64,000 bases of DNA from Serinicoccus chungangensis (lineage in GTDB: Bacteria > Actinomycetota > Actinomycetes > Actinomycetales > Dermatophilaceae): assembly GCF_006337125.1 (NCBI RefSeq), contig NZ_CP040887.1, positions 2,728,001 to 2,792,000 on the forward strand, in the 5' to 3' direction. The translations under genes were made by a program, and so were the position numbers. A model generated the notes under the pieces. It worked only from the letters and a program-made list of their open reading frames with translations, made no database searches and had not been told where the DNA came from. Shown piece by piece: positions 1 through 8,698 of this stretch (its first letter is position 1; each line of letters starts with the position of its first letter).

Positions 1-350
1 ACCCCTCCACGTCCGGGCAGGACGTGAAGGTAGAGGAAGAACAGCGGGAAGACGAGGTAGGCCCCCTCGGGGCTCAGCCACGTCAGCACCGCCCACAACA
101 GCGTGAGCGCGGCGATCCAGCCGACGGCGTCACCGCGCCGGGAGACTCCTGAATCGCCTTGTGTCCGCGCCGCCCAGGCACCGGCGAGATACACCGCGAC
201 GAACGCCATCCCCATGACCAGCGTCCATGTCGCAGCCGGCGAGGAGACGACGTATGCGCGCACCACCGTGAAGCCCGCGAGCCCGATCAGGAGGGCGTGC
301 AGGCCAAACCGGAGACCGGTGAACACCGGGGCGAGGGTCGAATGCGACAT
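1..350 (-). CDS. Two-component sensor histidine kinase, N-terminal part (cut by window edge)
   Basis: An open frame on the minus strand starts at the ATG complementary to 348-350 and runs off the left edge without a stop. The 116 visible residues begin MSHSTLAPVFTGLRFG and form four hydrophobic stretches (about residues 15-30, 39-59, 77-92 and 97-110), ending PEGAYLVFPLFFLYLHVLP. This pattern is typical of the membrane sensor part of MacS/DesK-type kinases that pair with LuxR-type regulators. The catalytic part is outside the window, so the assignment rests on the membrane domain and on the context: the gene is divergent from an ABC permease-ATPase pair, a common antibiotic-sensing arrangement in actinobacteria. 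A multi-pass protein of another kind cannot be excluded. Confidence 0.6.
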   Translation of the reverse strand, partial: MSHSTLAPVFTGLRFGLHALLIGLAGFTVVRAYVVSSPAATWTLVMGMAFVAVYLAGAWAARTQGDSGVSRRGDAVGWIAALTLLWAVLTWLSPEGAYLVFPLFFLYLHVLPGRGG

Positions 351-500
351 GACGCTCCAAGCCTATGCGAGCGGTGTTGCCCGGCCATCAACCGAAAGTT
401 GGACCGTGAATCCCACGGTTTGGGCGATGCCCGGCCCTGCCTGCGCGAAGGAGGGTTGAAGGGTAGCTCGGGCAGAGTGCGCGAGCGGAAAGGCATCATC
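351..500. promoter_or_regulatory. Divergent intergenic region, sensor kinase / ABC transporter
   Basis: 150 bp separate the kinase start from the permease start, so both promoters must lie here. A purine-rich GGAAAGG at 488-494 is the likely ribosome site for the permease GTG. I see no clear operator dyad. Confidence 0.4.
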
Positions 501-1592
501 GTGTTCGTCGCGTGGAGAGAGTTGCGGTTCGCCCGCGGCCGGTTTCTCCTCATCGGGGCCGTCGTCGCCCTGATCACCCTGCTCGTCGGCTTCCTCTCCG
601 GCCTCACCGGGGGTCTGGCCGCCCAGAACATCTCCTCCGTGCTGCAGTTGCCCGGGGATCGTCTCGTGCTGCAGCAGCCCGAGAACAGCGACCCTAGCTA
701 CGCAACCTCTTCCCTTGACGAGAACACAGTCACAGCATGGGAACAGGCGGACGGGATCGAGTCGGTGACACCGATCGGGATCGTCCAATCGCGGGCCTCG
801 GCCAGCCGCATCGACGACCCGACCGGGGTTGCCCTCTACGGGCTGCCACAGCATGCCCCCGATACCCAGTCGAACCCCCTGTTCGACCTCGCCCCGGTTC
901 ACGACGACGAGGTCGGTGTTTCCTCCGGGGCCGCCGATTATCTCGGCGTCGAGACTGGTGACACGATCTCGATCACCGGCACTGATTTCACCGTCAGCGT
1001 CGTCGGCGATGATCTTTGGTACAGCCACACACCGGTCATCGCCTTGACCCCAGAGGCGTGGAGCGAGGCAAGTAAGCGCGTCGGCGGCACAGGCGAAGCG
1101 ACGGTGCTCGCCGTCACCGCCAACGCAGACTGGGAGGCCATAGGTGCAGCAACCGGCACGGTCGCCGAAACACCGCTGGCGAGCCTGACCGCCCTGGAAG
1201 CGTTCCGATCCGAGATCGGGTCGCTCGGGCTGATGATCGCGATGCTGTTCGGGATTTCCGCCCTCGTCGTAGGCGCGTTCTTCACGGTCTGGACGATGCA
1301 GCGTGCCAGTGACATGGCCGTGCTCAAAGCCCTCGGTGCGACCACCGGGTCGCTCGTGCGCGACTCACTCGGCCAGGCGTCTATCGTTCTGGTCGCCGGG
1401 ATCGGTGTCGGCCTCGCCGCCGTGATCGGGCTCGGCGCCCTCGCGGGGCAGGCGCTGCCGTTCATCATGAGCCCGATCACCACTCTCGCCCCAGCCGTCG
1501 TGATGGCGGTCCTCGGCCTCGCAGGAGCCGCGTTCGCGCTGCGCTCCGTCACCAAAGCCGACCCCCTCACCGCCCTTGGGAGCAACCGATGA
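501..1592 (+). CDS. FtsX/MacB-like ABC transporter permease
   Basis: The 363-residue protein has one N-terminal membrane helix (LLIGAVVALITLLVGF), a periplasmic-type domain of about 200 residues, and three C-terminal helices (about residues 245-355). This is the FtsX-like permease layout. The cytoplasmic motif MAVLKALGATTGSLV between helices is the usual FtsX coupling signature. The GTG at 501 was chosen because GGAAAGG precedes it and the protein then begins FVAWRELRFARGRFLL, the usual start of the family. The longer frame upstream is not convincing. The gene overlaps the ATPase start by 4 bp (ATGA). It probably exports or counters a cell-envelope-active compound sensed by the neighbouring kinase; the substrate is unknown. 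Confidence 0.85.
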   Translation: MFVAWRELRFARGRFLLIGAVVALITLLVGFLSGLTGGLAAQNISSVLQLPGDRLVLQQPENSDPSYATSSLDENTVTAWEQADGIESVTPIGIVQSRASASRIDDPTGVALYGLPQHAPDTQSNPLFDLAPVHDDEVGVSSGAADYLGVETGDTISITGTDFTVSVVGDDLWYSHTPVIALTPEAWSEASKRVGGTGEATVLAVTANADWEAIGAATGTVAETPLASLTALEAFRSEIGSLGLMIAMLFGISALVVGAFFTVWTMQRASDMAVLKALGATTGSLVRDSLGQASIVLVAGIGVGLAAVIGLGALAGQALPFIMSPITTLAPAVVMAVLGLAGAAFALRSVTKADPLTALGSNR

Positions 1593-2305
1593 TCCAACTA
1601 CAGAACGTCACCCTCACCTTCCCCGACGGGGAGAACCGCATCACCGCCGTAGACAACGTCACCCTCCGCGGGCACAACGGCACCGTCACCGGCATCACCG
1701 GCCCCTCCGGGTCGGGCAAGTCCAGCATCCTCGCCGTCGCCGCGACCCTTATCCGCCCCGACTCTGGCGGAGTTCTCATCGGCAACGGCAGCGACATGAT
1801 CGACGCCGCCCAGCTCTCGAAGCACGAGGCCACGCAACTGCGCCGTGAGCGCATCGGCATCGTGTTCCAGCAGTCCAACCTACTGCCCGCGCTCACGGCG
1901 CGCGAGCAGTTGCAGGTCATGGCCAGACTCGGCGGCGGCACCAGCCGGAACAAGCGAGCGAAGATCGACGCCCGAGTCGACGAACTCCTCGACGCTGTCG
2001 GCCTCACCGAGCACGCAGGCAAGCGCACGCACCAGCTCTCCGGCGGGCAACGGCAACGGGTCGCGATCGCCCGCGGCCTCGTCCACGAACCCGAAGTCCT
2101 CCTCGTTGATGAGCCGACCAGCGCTCTTGATCAAGAACGCGGAGCGAAGATCATGGAACTCATCTCCCGCCTCACCCACGAACGCGACACCGCCACCCTG
2201 CTCGTCACCCACGACCTCGCGCACCGCGACACCCTGGATGACCTCGTCACGGTCCTCGACGGTCGTATCACTACCCCAATCGCTGGGCGCGCGCTTACAC
2301 GCTGA
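1589..2305 (+). CDS. ABC transporter ATP-binding protein (MacB/LolD type)
   Basis: The 238-residue ATPase has Walker A GPSGSGKSS (about residues 38-46), Q-loop IVFQQSN, signature LSGGQRQRVAIARGL, Walker B VLLVDEPTSALD and a switch histidine in LLVTHD. It starts at an ATG overlapping the permease stop, so the two are translationally coupled. Length and motifs match the LolD/MacB ATPases that pair with FtsX-like permeases. It powers the permease encoded just upstream; the transported substrate cannot be read from the sequence. Confidence 0.9.
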   Translation: MIQLQNVTLTFPDGENRITAVDNVTLRGHNGTVTGITGPSGSGKSSILAVAATLIRPDSGGVLIGNGSDMIDAAQLSKHEATQLRRERIGIVFQQSNLLPALTAREQLQVMARLGGGTSRNKRAKIDARVDELLDAVGLTEHAGKRTHQLSGGQRQRVAIARGLVHEPEVLLVDEPTSALDQERGAKIMELISRLTHERDTATLLVTHDLAHRDTLDDLVTVLDGRITTPIAGRALTR

Positions 2306-2456
2306 ACTGGACGGCCGAGCAACGAGAATAGGAATATTGGGAAGTTGGGGACCGCTGGACGGACCGGTAACAACCGCATGTCGACCTGAGCGATGCTGAA
2401 AGACTGTGCGGTGTCCCCCACTGCAGGCTCGGGCCCCTGCCCCCGCCCCGTCGCGC

Positions 2457-2475
2457 GTGCAGCATACGTGCATCA
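2457..2475 (+). repeat. 19-bp direct repeat, copy 1
   Basis: GTGCAGCATACGTGCATCA lies exactly 171 bp left of the partial tRNA copy. The same word lies exactly 171 bp left of the true tRNA-Thr end (17,076-17,094), and a third copy is at 2,732. It has weak dyad symmetry (TGCA at both ends). It could be an integrase arm site; that is inference. Confidence 0.65.
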
Positions 2476-2627
2476 GTAACTCAAATGGAGCAAGCACCCC
2501 CGCACTGTACTGGGTCAAGAAATCGCAGGTCAGAGATGCCCGGCTGCCGGACCCACCTGTTTTTCGAACAGCAGACTGAAGTGCAGACCGTAGAGCCCAG
2601 ATCGCTTGCGGCACAAGCGATCTCAGA

Positions 2628-2670
2628 GCTGACGAAGGGACTCGAACCCTCAACCACCCATTTACAAGAC
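2628..2670 (-). repeat. Partial tRNA-Thr copy (attachment-site direct repeat)
   Basis: This 43-bp stretch matches the 3' half of the tRNA-Thr gene at 17,247-17,289 at 41 of 43 positions. It covers the acceptor 3' strand, the T arm and the anticodon loop, and the match stops before the D arm. The TCAGAG on the 3' side is also shared. It has the same orientation as the true tRNA. A 3'-half tRNA duplication is the classic trace of tyrosine-integrase insertion into a tRNA gene. It cannot fold into a functional tRNA. Confidence 0.85.
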
Positions 2671-2731
2671 TACCGAGCGCAGCGCGCTGACCTGCACATA
2701 TAGCATGAAACAGAGATGTTTGGACCGTTTC

Positions 2732-2750
2732 GTGCAGCATACGTGCATCA
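2732..2750 (+). repeat. 19-bp direct repeat, copy 2
   Basis: Exact copy of GTGCAGCATACGTGCATCA, 62 bp to the right of the partial tRNA copy and inside the island end. The bases that follow (AAG) agree with the copy at 17,076. Confidence 0.65.
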
Positions 2751-3049
2751 AGGATGGCCCGTCTTGGCCACCGTGCGACCGGCCACGTGAGGCGCCGAGA
2801 GTCTCGCGCACCCCCGACAAGCGGGGCAAAGCGGACAGCCCTTGCGGTGGTGACGCCCTACACGCTTGGAGCCTCCAGGTCGGCTTCCACCCCTCCGCAG
2901 TGCCCACGCCGTTCACTCGACCGGCCGTGGCGACATCGAGAAGTCGGACGCTAAATGGGGCAAGCGGTCGTGACATTACCCGCATGCGATGAGCGGACGC
3001 CTGCCAGCCGGTTCCTGGGCGACTCATTCCGCCCACAGTGACGCAATAA

Positions 3050-3286
3050 TGCCTTGCGGTTCCCGGTGTCTGGCCCGATGGGCCCCACGCTCTGCCCAGC
3101 GGTACTGACGCGAAGGCTCAGTCGGCCGGCGCTGGTGCCCTCGACGCCGATCATCCGTACCGCGCCGAAGACTCGCGACGAAGTCGATGAGCTGTCGATA
3201 ACCGACCGGTGTGGCCGGGACTTCGAGGTTACCCAGTCTGGCGCCCGTCGAGGACACAACCGCGACCTGGCGGTAAGAGTCCCGCG
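3050..3286 (-). pseudogene. IS110-type transposase N-terminal remnant
   Basis: On the minus strand one frame reads RDSYRQVAVVSSTGARLGN then EVPATPVGYRQLIDFV. After a frame change near 3,165 the sequence continues RVFGAVRMIGVEGT. The order AVV...G..LG...VPAT..GY..L...FG.V...GVEGT is the start of the RuvC-like domain of IS110 transposases. The expected YG after GVEGT is missing, and the 5' end is cut where the IS256-type element begins. I infer a truncated, frameshifted remnant. Confidence is moderate because the match is from memory of the family pattern. Confidence 0.5.
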
Positions 3287-4649
3287 GAGTGGTGGGGTTT
3301 GGGGAGTGGGTGTGGCTCCCTGACGTAGGGAGGTCATCGGCGAGATGCTCGGTGTGTACCGCCAAGTACTCACCAGAGGAGATCTCACCGATGACCCTTT
3401 CCCAGTCTGCCGTGTCCGACCTGCTGGACGCACTTCGCACCGGTGACGGCGTAGATCTGGTGCGCGAGTCCGTGCGCATGGTCCTGCAGGAGCTGATCGA
3501 GGCCGAGGCCACCGAAGCCATCGGCGCCGCCCGCTACGAACGCACGCCCGGGCGGGTGACCGAGCGCAACGGGACCCGCCCGAAGCTGTTGACGACCAAG
3601 GGCGCGCGACGTCACGGTCGCGCTGCCTAAGCTGCGCCAGGGCAGCTTCTTCCCCAGCATCTTGGAACCGCGTCGGCGGATCGACCAGGCGCTGTACGCG
3701 GTGGTGATGGAGGCCTACGTCCACGGTGTCTCGACCCGCTCGGTCGACGACCTCGTGGTCGCCCTGGGCGGGACCGGGATCTCCAAGTCCGAGGTGTCGC
3801 GGATCTGCGCCGGCCTGGATGAGTCCGTGGGGGCGTTCCGCACCCGCCGCCTGGACCACGCCCGCTTCCCCTACGTCTACCTCGACGCGACCTACCTGCA
3901 CGTGCGCACCGAGGCCGCGATGGTGGTGTCCAAGGCCGTCGTGATCGCGACCGGTGTCACCGAGCACGGCCGCCGGGAGATCCTGGGCCTGGACGTCGGC
4001 GACAGCGAGGACGAGGTCTTCTGGCGCGCGTTCCTGACCGGCTTGCGCAAGCGTGGGCTGTCCGGTGTGCAGCTGGTGATCTCCGACCAGCACGCCGGCC
4101 TGGTCGCCGCGCTGAGGCGGGTGTTCCAGGGCTCGGCCCACCAACGCTGCCGGGTCCACTTCATCCGCAACGTCCTCGCGCACGTACCCAAGGCCGAGAC
4201 AGAGATGGTCGCCGCGGTCTTCCGGACCATCTTCGCCCAGCCCGACCTGGCCTCCATGGCCCGGCAGTGGGACAAGGTCCGCGACGACCTCGCCGGCCGG
4301 TACCCCAAGACCGCCCCGCTCATGGACGCCGCCAAGGCCGAGGTCCTCGCCTTCGCCGTGTTCCCACGGGAGCACTGGCGCAAGATCTGGTCCACCAACC
4401 CCCTTGAGCGGCTCAACAAGGAGATCAAACGCCGCTCCCGCGTCGTCGGAATCTTCCCCAACGAGGCCGCCGTCATCCGCCTCATCGGCGCCGTCCTGGC
4501 AGACACCCACGACGAGTGGCAGGTCGACGACCGCCGCTACCTCTCCGAAGGCTCCATGGCCAAGCTCTACCCCACCAGCGATACTGAAACCGTCGCCCTC
4601 CAAGAAGGCGACCGGTAGGCAACGAGCATCACCTCAAAGCCCACCACTC
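3287..4649 (+). mobile_element. IS256-type insertion sequence
   Basis: The ends carry imperfect inverted repeats: GAGTGGTGGGGTTTGGGG at 3,287-3,304 and, on the opposite strand, GAGTGGTGGGCTTTGAGG ending at 4,649. They may extend outward through a CCCGC on both sides. One transposase frame fills the interior. I see no matching 8-bp target duplication outside either end, so one end may have been rearranged. The element cuts an IS110 remnant on its left. Confidence 0.75.
3391..4618 (+). pseudogene. IS256-family transposase, frameshifted
   Basis: The gene starts at ATG 3,391 behind AGAGGAG. Frame 1 encodes MTLSQSAVSDLLDALRTGDG to TERNGTRPKLLTTKG and then meets a stop at 3,628. The protein continues in another frame from about 3,600: ARDVTVALPKLRQGSFFPS to the stop at 4,618. 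One extra G in GGCGCGCG near 3,599-3,606 explains the break. The second part keeps the IS256 core: YLDATYLHV, LVISDQHAGL, CRVHFIRNVL, WSTNPLERLNKEIKRR (DDE-type residues). With the frame restored it would be about 408 residues, the normal family length. IS256 members are not known to need frameshifting, so it is probably inactive, or a sequencing indel. Confidence 0.85.
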
Positions 4650-5090
4650 AGCGGGGCTCAGTCACCTGGCGCGTGTTAGCGTGCGTGTCGAACCGGCGAC
4701 GACTTCGCCTACCCCTCCTCGCGATAGTCGTAATGGACCGTGACTGCCATCGTTGCTGTTGTCATGCTGGACCCGTGCCCTTCTTCTATGGGCACATCGG
4801 TCAGTCGTGCAGACAAGACGTTGATGGTGCGGACCAGGCTCATATGAAGTCATGCTCGCCTCTGGCCGACATGCATCGGAGGAACGCCCACGCCGCCCGA
4901 CCCGTGGACGCTCAGATTCCAAGACATGCCGCAAGAACGTCAGTCACCCGCAGGGTCACACGCGCCGGACAACGAGAACCCCTTCATCATCAACGTCACC
5001 CGATCGTGCATGAACCCCGCTTCTGGGAGAGCCCTACGACTTTCAAGGTGCCGATGTTCTTCGTGCGCTTATGAACTTCGTGGGTGCCGT
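4650..5090. other. Gene-free stretch right of the IS256-type element
   Basis: About 440 bp with no frame that looks coding: base use is less GC-rich, and the short frames lack coding bias or a ribosome site. It probably consists of decayed DNA between the insertion sequence and the hydrolase remnant. Confidence 0.5.
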
Positions 5091-5237
5091 GGGCCCTTCG
5101 AGGAGTGGTACGCCATCGTGGAGGCACTGACGAAGGACCTCGTTGTGCTCGACAGCTCCGGTCACCGCCCCTTGTGGGAGCAGCTGGAGGAGTTCGTGGA
5201 CTATCTGGTAGAGACTGTCCTGCAGCCCGGTGCCTAG
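5091..5237 (+). pseudogene. Alpha/beta-hydrolase C-terminal remnant
   Basis: The last 48 codons of a plus-strand frame read GPFEEWYAIVEALTKDLVV then LDSSGHRPLWEQLEEFVDYL, ending at the TAG at 5,235-5,237. A GH(R)P.(W/F)EQ..EF pattern near the C-terminus is typical of alpha/beta hydrolases, with the His of the catalytic triad in SGH. The upstream sequence does not encode the rest, so this is a 3' remnant. It is convergent with the cupin gene, and their stop codons share the CTAG at 5,234-5,237. Confidence 0.45.
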
Positions 5238-5569
5238 GAGCGAGTCAGCGCGACGGTGAGCAGGACCACGGAGCTCTCCACCGCCTCGAGTGCGTGGCGC
5301 GCGTCAGGGATGGTGAGCAGGTCGCCGGGCGAGCCGTTCCAGCGGTCCTCGCCCGAGACGAGGGTGACTCGCCCGTGCAGCACCTGGAGGGTGGCTTCGC
5401 CGGGGTTCTCGTGCTCATCCAGGCGCGAACCCGCCCGCAGCGCGACGAGGGTCTGGCGCAGGACGTGCTGGTGACCGCCGTAGACGGTGTCCGCGCTCCG
5501 CCCGCTGGAAGCAATCGATGCTGCCTCCAGGTGGTGACGGACGAGCGCGGTCAGCGATTGCTTGTGCAT
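5234..5569 (-). CDS. Small cupin-domain protein
   Basis: The 111-residue protein begins MHKQSLTALVRHHLEAAS, with AAGGAG just upstream of the ATG, which favours this start over longer ones. Residues about 50-105 form a single cupin barrel (LDEHENPGEATLQVL, then GSPGDLLTIPDARHALEAV), so only part of the usual metal-binding His set is present. It lies 43 bp downstream of narI on the same strand and may be the last gene of the nitrate operon. Cupins of this size often bind metals or small ligands; the exact role is unknown. Confidence 0.75.
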   Translation of the reverse strand: MHKQSLTALVRHHLEAASIASSGRSADTVYGGHQHVLRQTLVALRAGSRLDEHENPGEATLQVLHGRVTLVSGEDRWNGSPGDLLTIPDARHALEAVESSVVLLTVALTRS

Positions 5570-5612
5570 CGTTCTCCTTCGGGGTGAGGGGCGTACGAGC
5601 CAGTTCGGTATC

Positions 5613-6341
5613 TCAGCCGACACGGTCCCAGCCGCGCCGTTTCTGGTGGCTACCGAGCTGCTGGTCGTCGCGGCTCCGATAGACGATGTAGGGCCGGGTC
5701 AGGTACCCCAGGGGCGCGCTGAAGACGTGGACCAGCCGGGTGAAGGGCCAGAGGGCGAACAGCGCGAAGGCGACGAGCGCGTGCAGCTGGAATCCCAACG
5801 GGGCCTCGGACATGAGGCGCGCGTCGGGTTGGAAGGCGAGGAAGGAGCGGAACCATACAGACACACCTTCTCGGTAGTTGTACTCATCGCCGATGGTCAG
5901 GATCGAGCCGGCGACCGTGTTCCACATGCCCAGGAAGATGGCTGCGGCCAGGAAGGCATACATGACCTTGTCCATCACGGTCGTCGCGGAGAAGACCGGG
6001 CCGACGGTACGCCGTCGATAGATCAGGATCACCATCCCGACCGTTGTCGCCAACCCTGCCGCGAGGCCTCCGACGACCGCACCTACGTGGTACGCGTGGG
6101 CACTCACTCCGACCGCATCCGTCCACGACTGCGGAATCAGGAGGCCGACCACATGACCGCCGATGACACCCAGCATCCCGAAGTGGAACAGCGGGCTGCC
6201 GATACGCAGGAGCCGGTTCTCGTACAGCTGGGACGAGCGGGTGGTCCACCCGAACTTGTCGTAGTGGTACCTCCAGACGTGTCCGACGACGAACACCGTC
6301 ATGCAGATGTAGGGGTAGATCACGAACAGGAAGATGTCCAT
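5613..6341 (-). CDS. narI: Respiratory nitrate reductase, gamma subunit NarI
   Basis: The 242-residue protein has five membrane helices and begins MDIFLFVIYPYICMTVFVVG. The family segments RIGSPLFHFGMLGVIGGHVVG and GFQLHALVAFALFALWPFTRLVHVFSAPLGYL carry the histidines that bind the two b-type hemes. NarI anchors NarGH to the membrane and passes electrons from the quinol pool. The start overlaps the narJ stop (TGATG), so translation is coupled. Length matches the family (about 225-245). Confidence 0.95.
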   Translation of the reverse strand: MDIFLFVIYPYICMTVFVVGHVWRYHYDKFGWTTRSSQLYENRLLRIGSPLFHFGMLGVIGGHVVGLLIPQSWTDAVGVSAHAYHVGAVVGGLAAGLATTVGMVILIYRRRTVGPVFSATTVMDKVMYAFLAAAIFLGMWNTVAGSILTIGDEYNYREGVSVWFRSFLAFQPDARLMSEAPLGFQLHALVAFALFALWPFTRLVHVFSAPLGYLTRPYIVYRSRDDQQLGSHQKRRGWDRVG

Positions 6342-7048
6342 CAGCGGGCCCCCGGGAACGACGGCATGGGTAGGTGGATACTCGCCGACGTGGAAGTGGC
6401 GTCGCCCCCCGGGCTGAACCGAGGATGAGCGAACGGAGCGAGGCCGACCTCCTCCTCGGGAGGGCCTTCCGCCGCGAGCCGCCGGACGGCGTCCCGCTCC
6501 TCGCCGTCCAGGGGCGGAAGGGTGGAGGCGACGGCGTCGATGAGAGAGGCCCAGGGCGAGGACATGTCCCGGAGGGAGAGGCGCAGCAGCTCCAGCCCGG
6601 CGCGGTGGTCGAGCATCAGCTGCCGTCCCCGGTCGGGGTCGATCGTGGCTGCGAACTCCAGGACCACGCAGAGGTGGTCGGGCAGCTCGGTCTCGTCCAG
6701 CTCGACGCCGGAACGCAGGTAAGTCTGCTTGAAGCGCAGGAGAGCCAACCCGCGTTTGCGGGTGTCGCCGTGTGCGAAGTAGGTGAGGAAGAGGTTGCAG
6801 CGTCTCCGACTGTCGAACGTCTCGACGTAGTCGGCCTGCAGGACGGACAACGGGGTGCGCTCGAGGTGCCCGACGAAGCGCAGGAGGTCGTCCGCGGCAG
6901 CGGGTGGCAGGTCCAGCGCGGCGCGTCTGATCAGGTCGACACGGGTTAGGAGCGTCGCGTCTGGGTAGTCCAGGAGCAAAGACACCGACTGCCAGATGAT
7001 GGTCAGCTCATCCGGGGACAGCGTGGGCCCGGACCGTCGGCGGCTCAT
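6341..7048 (-). CDS. narJ: Nitrate reductase assembly chaperone NarJ
   Basis: The 235-residue, all-helical protein of the TorD/NarJ family contains the typical core LLDYPDATLL..., ADYVETFDSRRRCNLFLTYF, HGDTRKRG and ELPDHLCVVLEFAA. It binds the apo-NarG peptide and allows molybdenum-cofactor insertion before membrane docking; it is not part of the final enzyme. The start overlaps the narH stop by 4 bp (ATGA). The C-terminal tail beyond about residue 195 is low-complexity and less conserved. Confidence 0.95.
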   Translation of the reverse strand: MSRRRSGPTLSPDELTIIWQSVSLLLDYPDATLLTRVDLIRRAALDLPPAAADDLLRFVGHLERTPLSVLQADYVETFDSRRRCNLFLTYFAHGDTRKRGLALLRFKQTYLRSGVELDETELPDHLCVVLEFAATIDPDRGRQLMLDHRAGLELLRLSLRDMSSPWASLIDAVASTLPPLDGEERDAVRRLAAEGPPEEEVGLAPFAHPRFSPGGDATSTSASIHLPMPSFPGAR

Positions 7049-8697
7049 GCGTCCGTCTCCTTGGCCGGGGGGAACAGCCCCGGTGGGGAGCCCTTTCCGT
7101 CCCAGTTGAGGAGATTGACGCGGGACTTCTTGTCGGTGGGGCCGGACAGGGAGTCAGAGGTCTGTCTGTCCTGGAGCATCTGGAAGTTCTCGACGGCGAT
7201 GGGCGTCGGTACGCCGGACCCCTCGCCGAAGAGGTCGTGCTGCCCACCGCCGTACTCGGAGACGGAGCATTCCGTGGACAGCTCTTCGAGGGAGTGCGCC
7301 TGCTCCGTGTGGGCGGGTGGAATGACGTAGCGCTCCTCGTACTTGGCGATCGCGAGCAGCCGGTACATGTCGTACATCTCTTCTTCCCCCATCCCGACCG
7401 CGGCGGGGATGGATGCGTCGGGGTCCCGGCCCATGTTGATGTCGCGCATGTAGCACCGCATCGCGGCCAGCTTCTTGAGGACCGCGTCGACCGGTCCGAC
7501 GTCCCCGGCCGTGAACAGCTCCGCCAGGTACTCGACCGGGATCCGCAGCGCGTCGATCGCGGCGAAGAGGTTGGCGGTGTCCTCGGCGTCCTCTCCTGTG
7601 TCCGCGACCACGTCGACGACCGGTGACAGCGGCGGGATGTACCAGACCATGGGCATGGTGCGGTACTCCGGGTGCAGGGGCAGGGCCACCTTGTAGGTGT
7701 TGATGAGTGCGTAGATGGGCGAGCGTTGTGCGGCGTCGATCCAGTCGCGGGCGATACCGGCCTTCTCGGCCGCGCGGATGACGGCGGGGTCGAACGGGTC
7801 GAGGAAGACGTCGCGCTGTGCCTCGTACAGGCCCTGGTCGTCCTCGGTGGACGCCGCCTGCAGCACCTTGTCAGCGTCGTACAGGACGAGGCCAATGTAG
7901 CGGAGCCGGCCGACGCAGGTCTCGGCGCAGACCGTGGGCAGACCTACCTCGATGCGGGGGAAGCAGAACGTGCACTTCTCGGCCTTGCCGGTGCGGTGGT
8001 TGAAGTAGATCTTCTTGTAGGGACAGCCGGAGACACATTTGCGCCACCCGCGGCACCGGTCCTGGTCGACCAGGACGATGCCGTCCTCCTCTCTCTTGTA
8101 GATCGCACCGCTGGGACAGGAGGCGGCGCAGGAGGGGTTGAGGCAGTGCTCGCAGATCCGAGGGAGGTAGAACATGAAGGTCTGCTCGAACTCGAACTTC
8201 ACCTTCTCGGCGATCTTGGCCAGCATGGGGTCGCGGTGGGCGGTCTCCGTCGAGCCACCGAGATCGTCGTCCCAGTTGGCGGACCACTCGATCTTCATGT
8301 TCTTCCCTGAGATCAGGGACTTGGGGCGTGCCACCGGCGTGTGCTCCTGGGCCGGGGCATCGGTCAGGGTCGAGTAGTCGTACGTCCAGGGCTCGTAGTA
8401 CTCACCGATCGAGGGCAGCTTGGGGTTGGAGAAGATGGTCATCAGGTTCTTGAACCGGCCACCACCTTTGAGTTTCATGCGGCCGCGCTTGTTCAGCTCC
8501 CAACCGCCCTTCCACTTCTCCTGGTCCTCGTACGTCCGGGGATAGCCCAGGCCCGGGCGGGTCTCGACGTTGTTGAACCAGATGTACTCCGTCCCCGACC
8601 TGTTGGTCCACGCCTGCTTGCACGTCACCGAGCAGGTGTGGCAGCCGATGCACTTGTCGAGGTTCATCACCATCGCCATCTGGGCCATGACACGCAT
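7045..8697 (-). CDS. narH: Nitrate reductase beta subunit NarH (iron-sulfur)
   Basis: The 550-residue protein carries four ferredoxin-like cysteine clusters. The first is CIGCHTCSVTC at residues 16-26; others are CEHCLNPSCAASCPSGAIY, CRGWRKCVSGCPYKK and CTFCFPRIEVGLPTVCAETC. The W in CRGWRKC marks the 3Fe-4S site of NarH. It relays electrons from NarI hemes to NarG. The ATG at 8,697 was chosen because it lies 1 bp past the narG stop and the protein begins like other NarH (MRVMAQMAMVMNLDKCIGC). A longer frame upstream runs inside narG and is not used. Confidence 0.95.
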   Translation of the reverse strand: MRVMAQMAMVMNLDKCIGCHTCSVTCKQAWTNRSGTEYIWFNNVETRPGLGYPRTYEDQEKWKGGWELNKRGRMKLKGGGRFKNLMTIFSNPKLPSIGEYYEPWTYDYSTLTDAPAQEHTPVARPKSLISGKNMKIEWSANWDDDLGGSTETAHRDPMLAKIAEKVKFEFEQTFMFYLPRICEHCLNPSCAASCPSGAIYKREEDGIVLVDQDRCRGWRKCVSGCPYKKIYFNHRTGKAEKCTFCFPRIEVGLPTVCAETCVGRLRYIGLVLYDADKVLQAASTEDDQGLYEAQRDVFLDPFDPAVIRAAEKAGIARDWIDAAQRSPIYALINTYKVALPLHPEYRTMPMVWYIPPLSPVVDVVADTGEDAEDTANLFAAIDALRIPVEYLAELFTAGDVGPVDAVLKKLAAMRCYMRDINMGRDPDASIPAAVGMGEEEMYDMYRLLAIAKYEERYVIPPAHTEQAHSLEELSTECSVSEYGGGQHDLFGEGSGVPTPIAVENFQMLQDRQTSDSLSGPTDKKSRVNLLNWDGKGSPPGLFPPAKETDA

Positions 8698-8698
8698 G

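Larger units (their letters stand above)
2306..3049. other. Gene-free stretch holding an attachment-site remnant
   Basis: No convincing gene is visible. The stretch contains two exact copies of the 19-mer GTGCAGCATACGTGCATCA (2,457-2,475 and 2,732-2,750) and the partial tRNA-Thr copy at 2,628-2,670. Open frames here are short and look non-coding. It reads as the joined ends of integrated elements. Confidence 0.6.

Noticed and set aside
2951..4603. 550-codon minus-strand frame across the IS element
   Set aside because: It is the antisense of the transposase; its His/Gly/Leu/Val-rich composition matches no family.
3391..4618. Programmed frameshift in the transposase
   Set aside because: IS256 relatives use one continuous frame and I see no slippery heptamer; a mutation or error is simpler.
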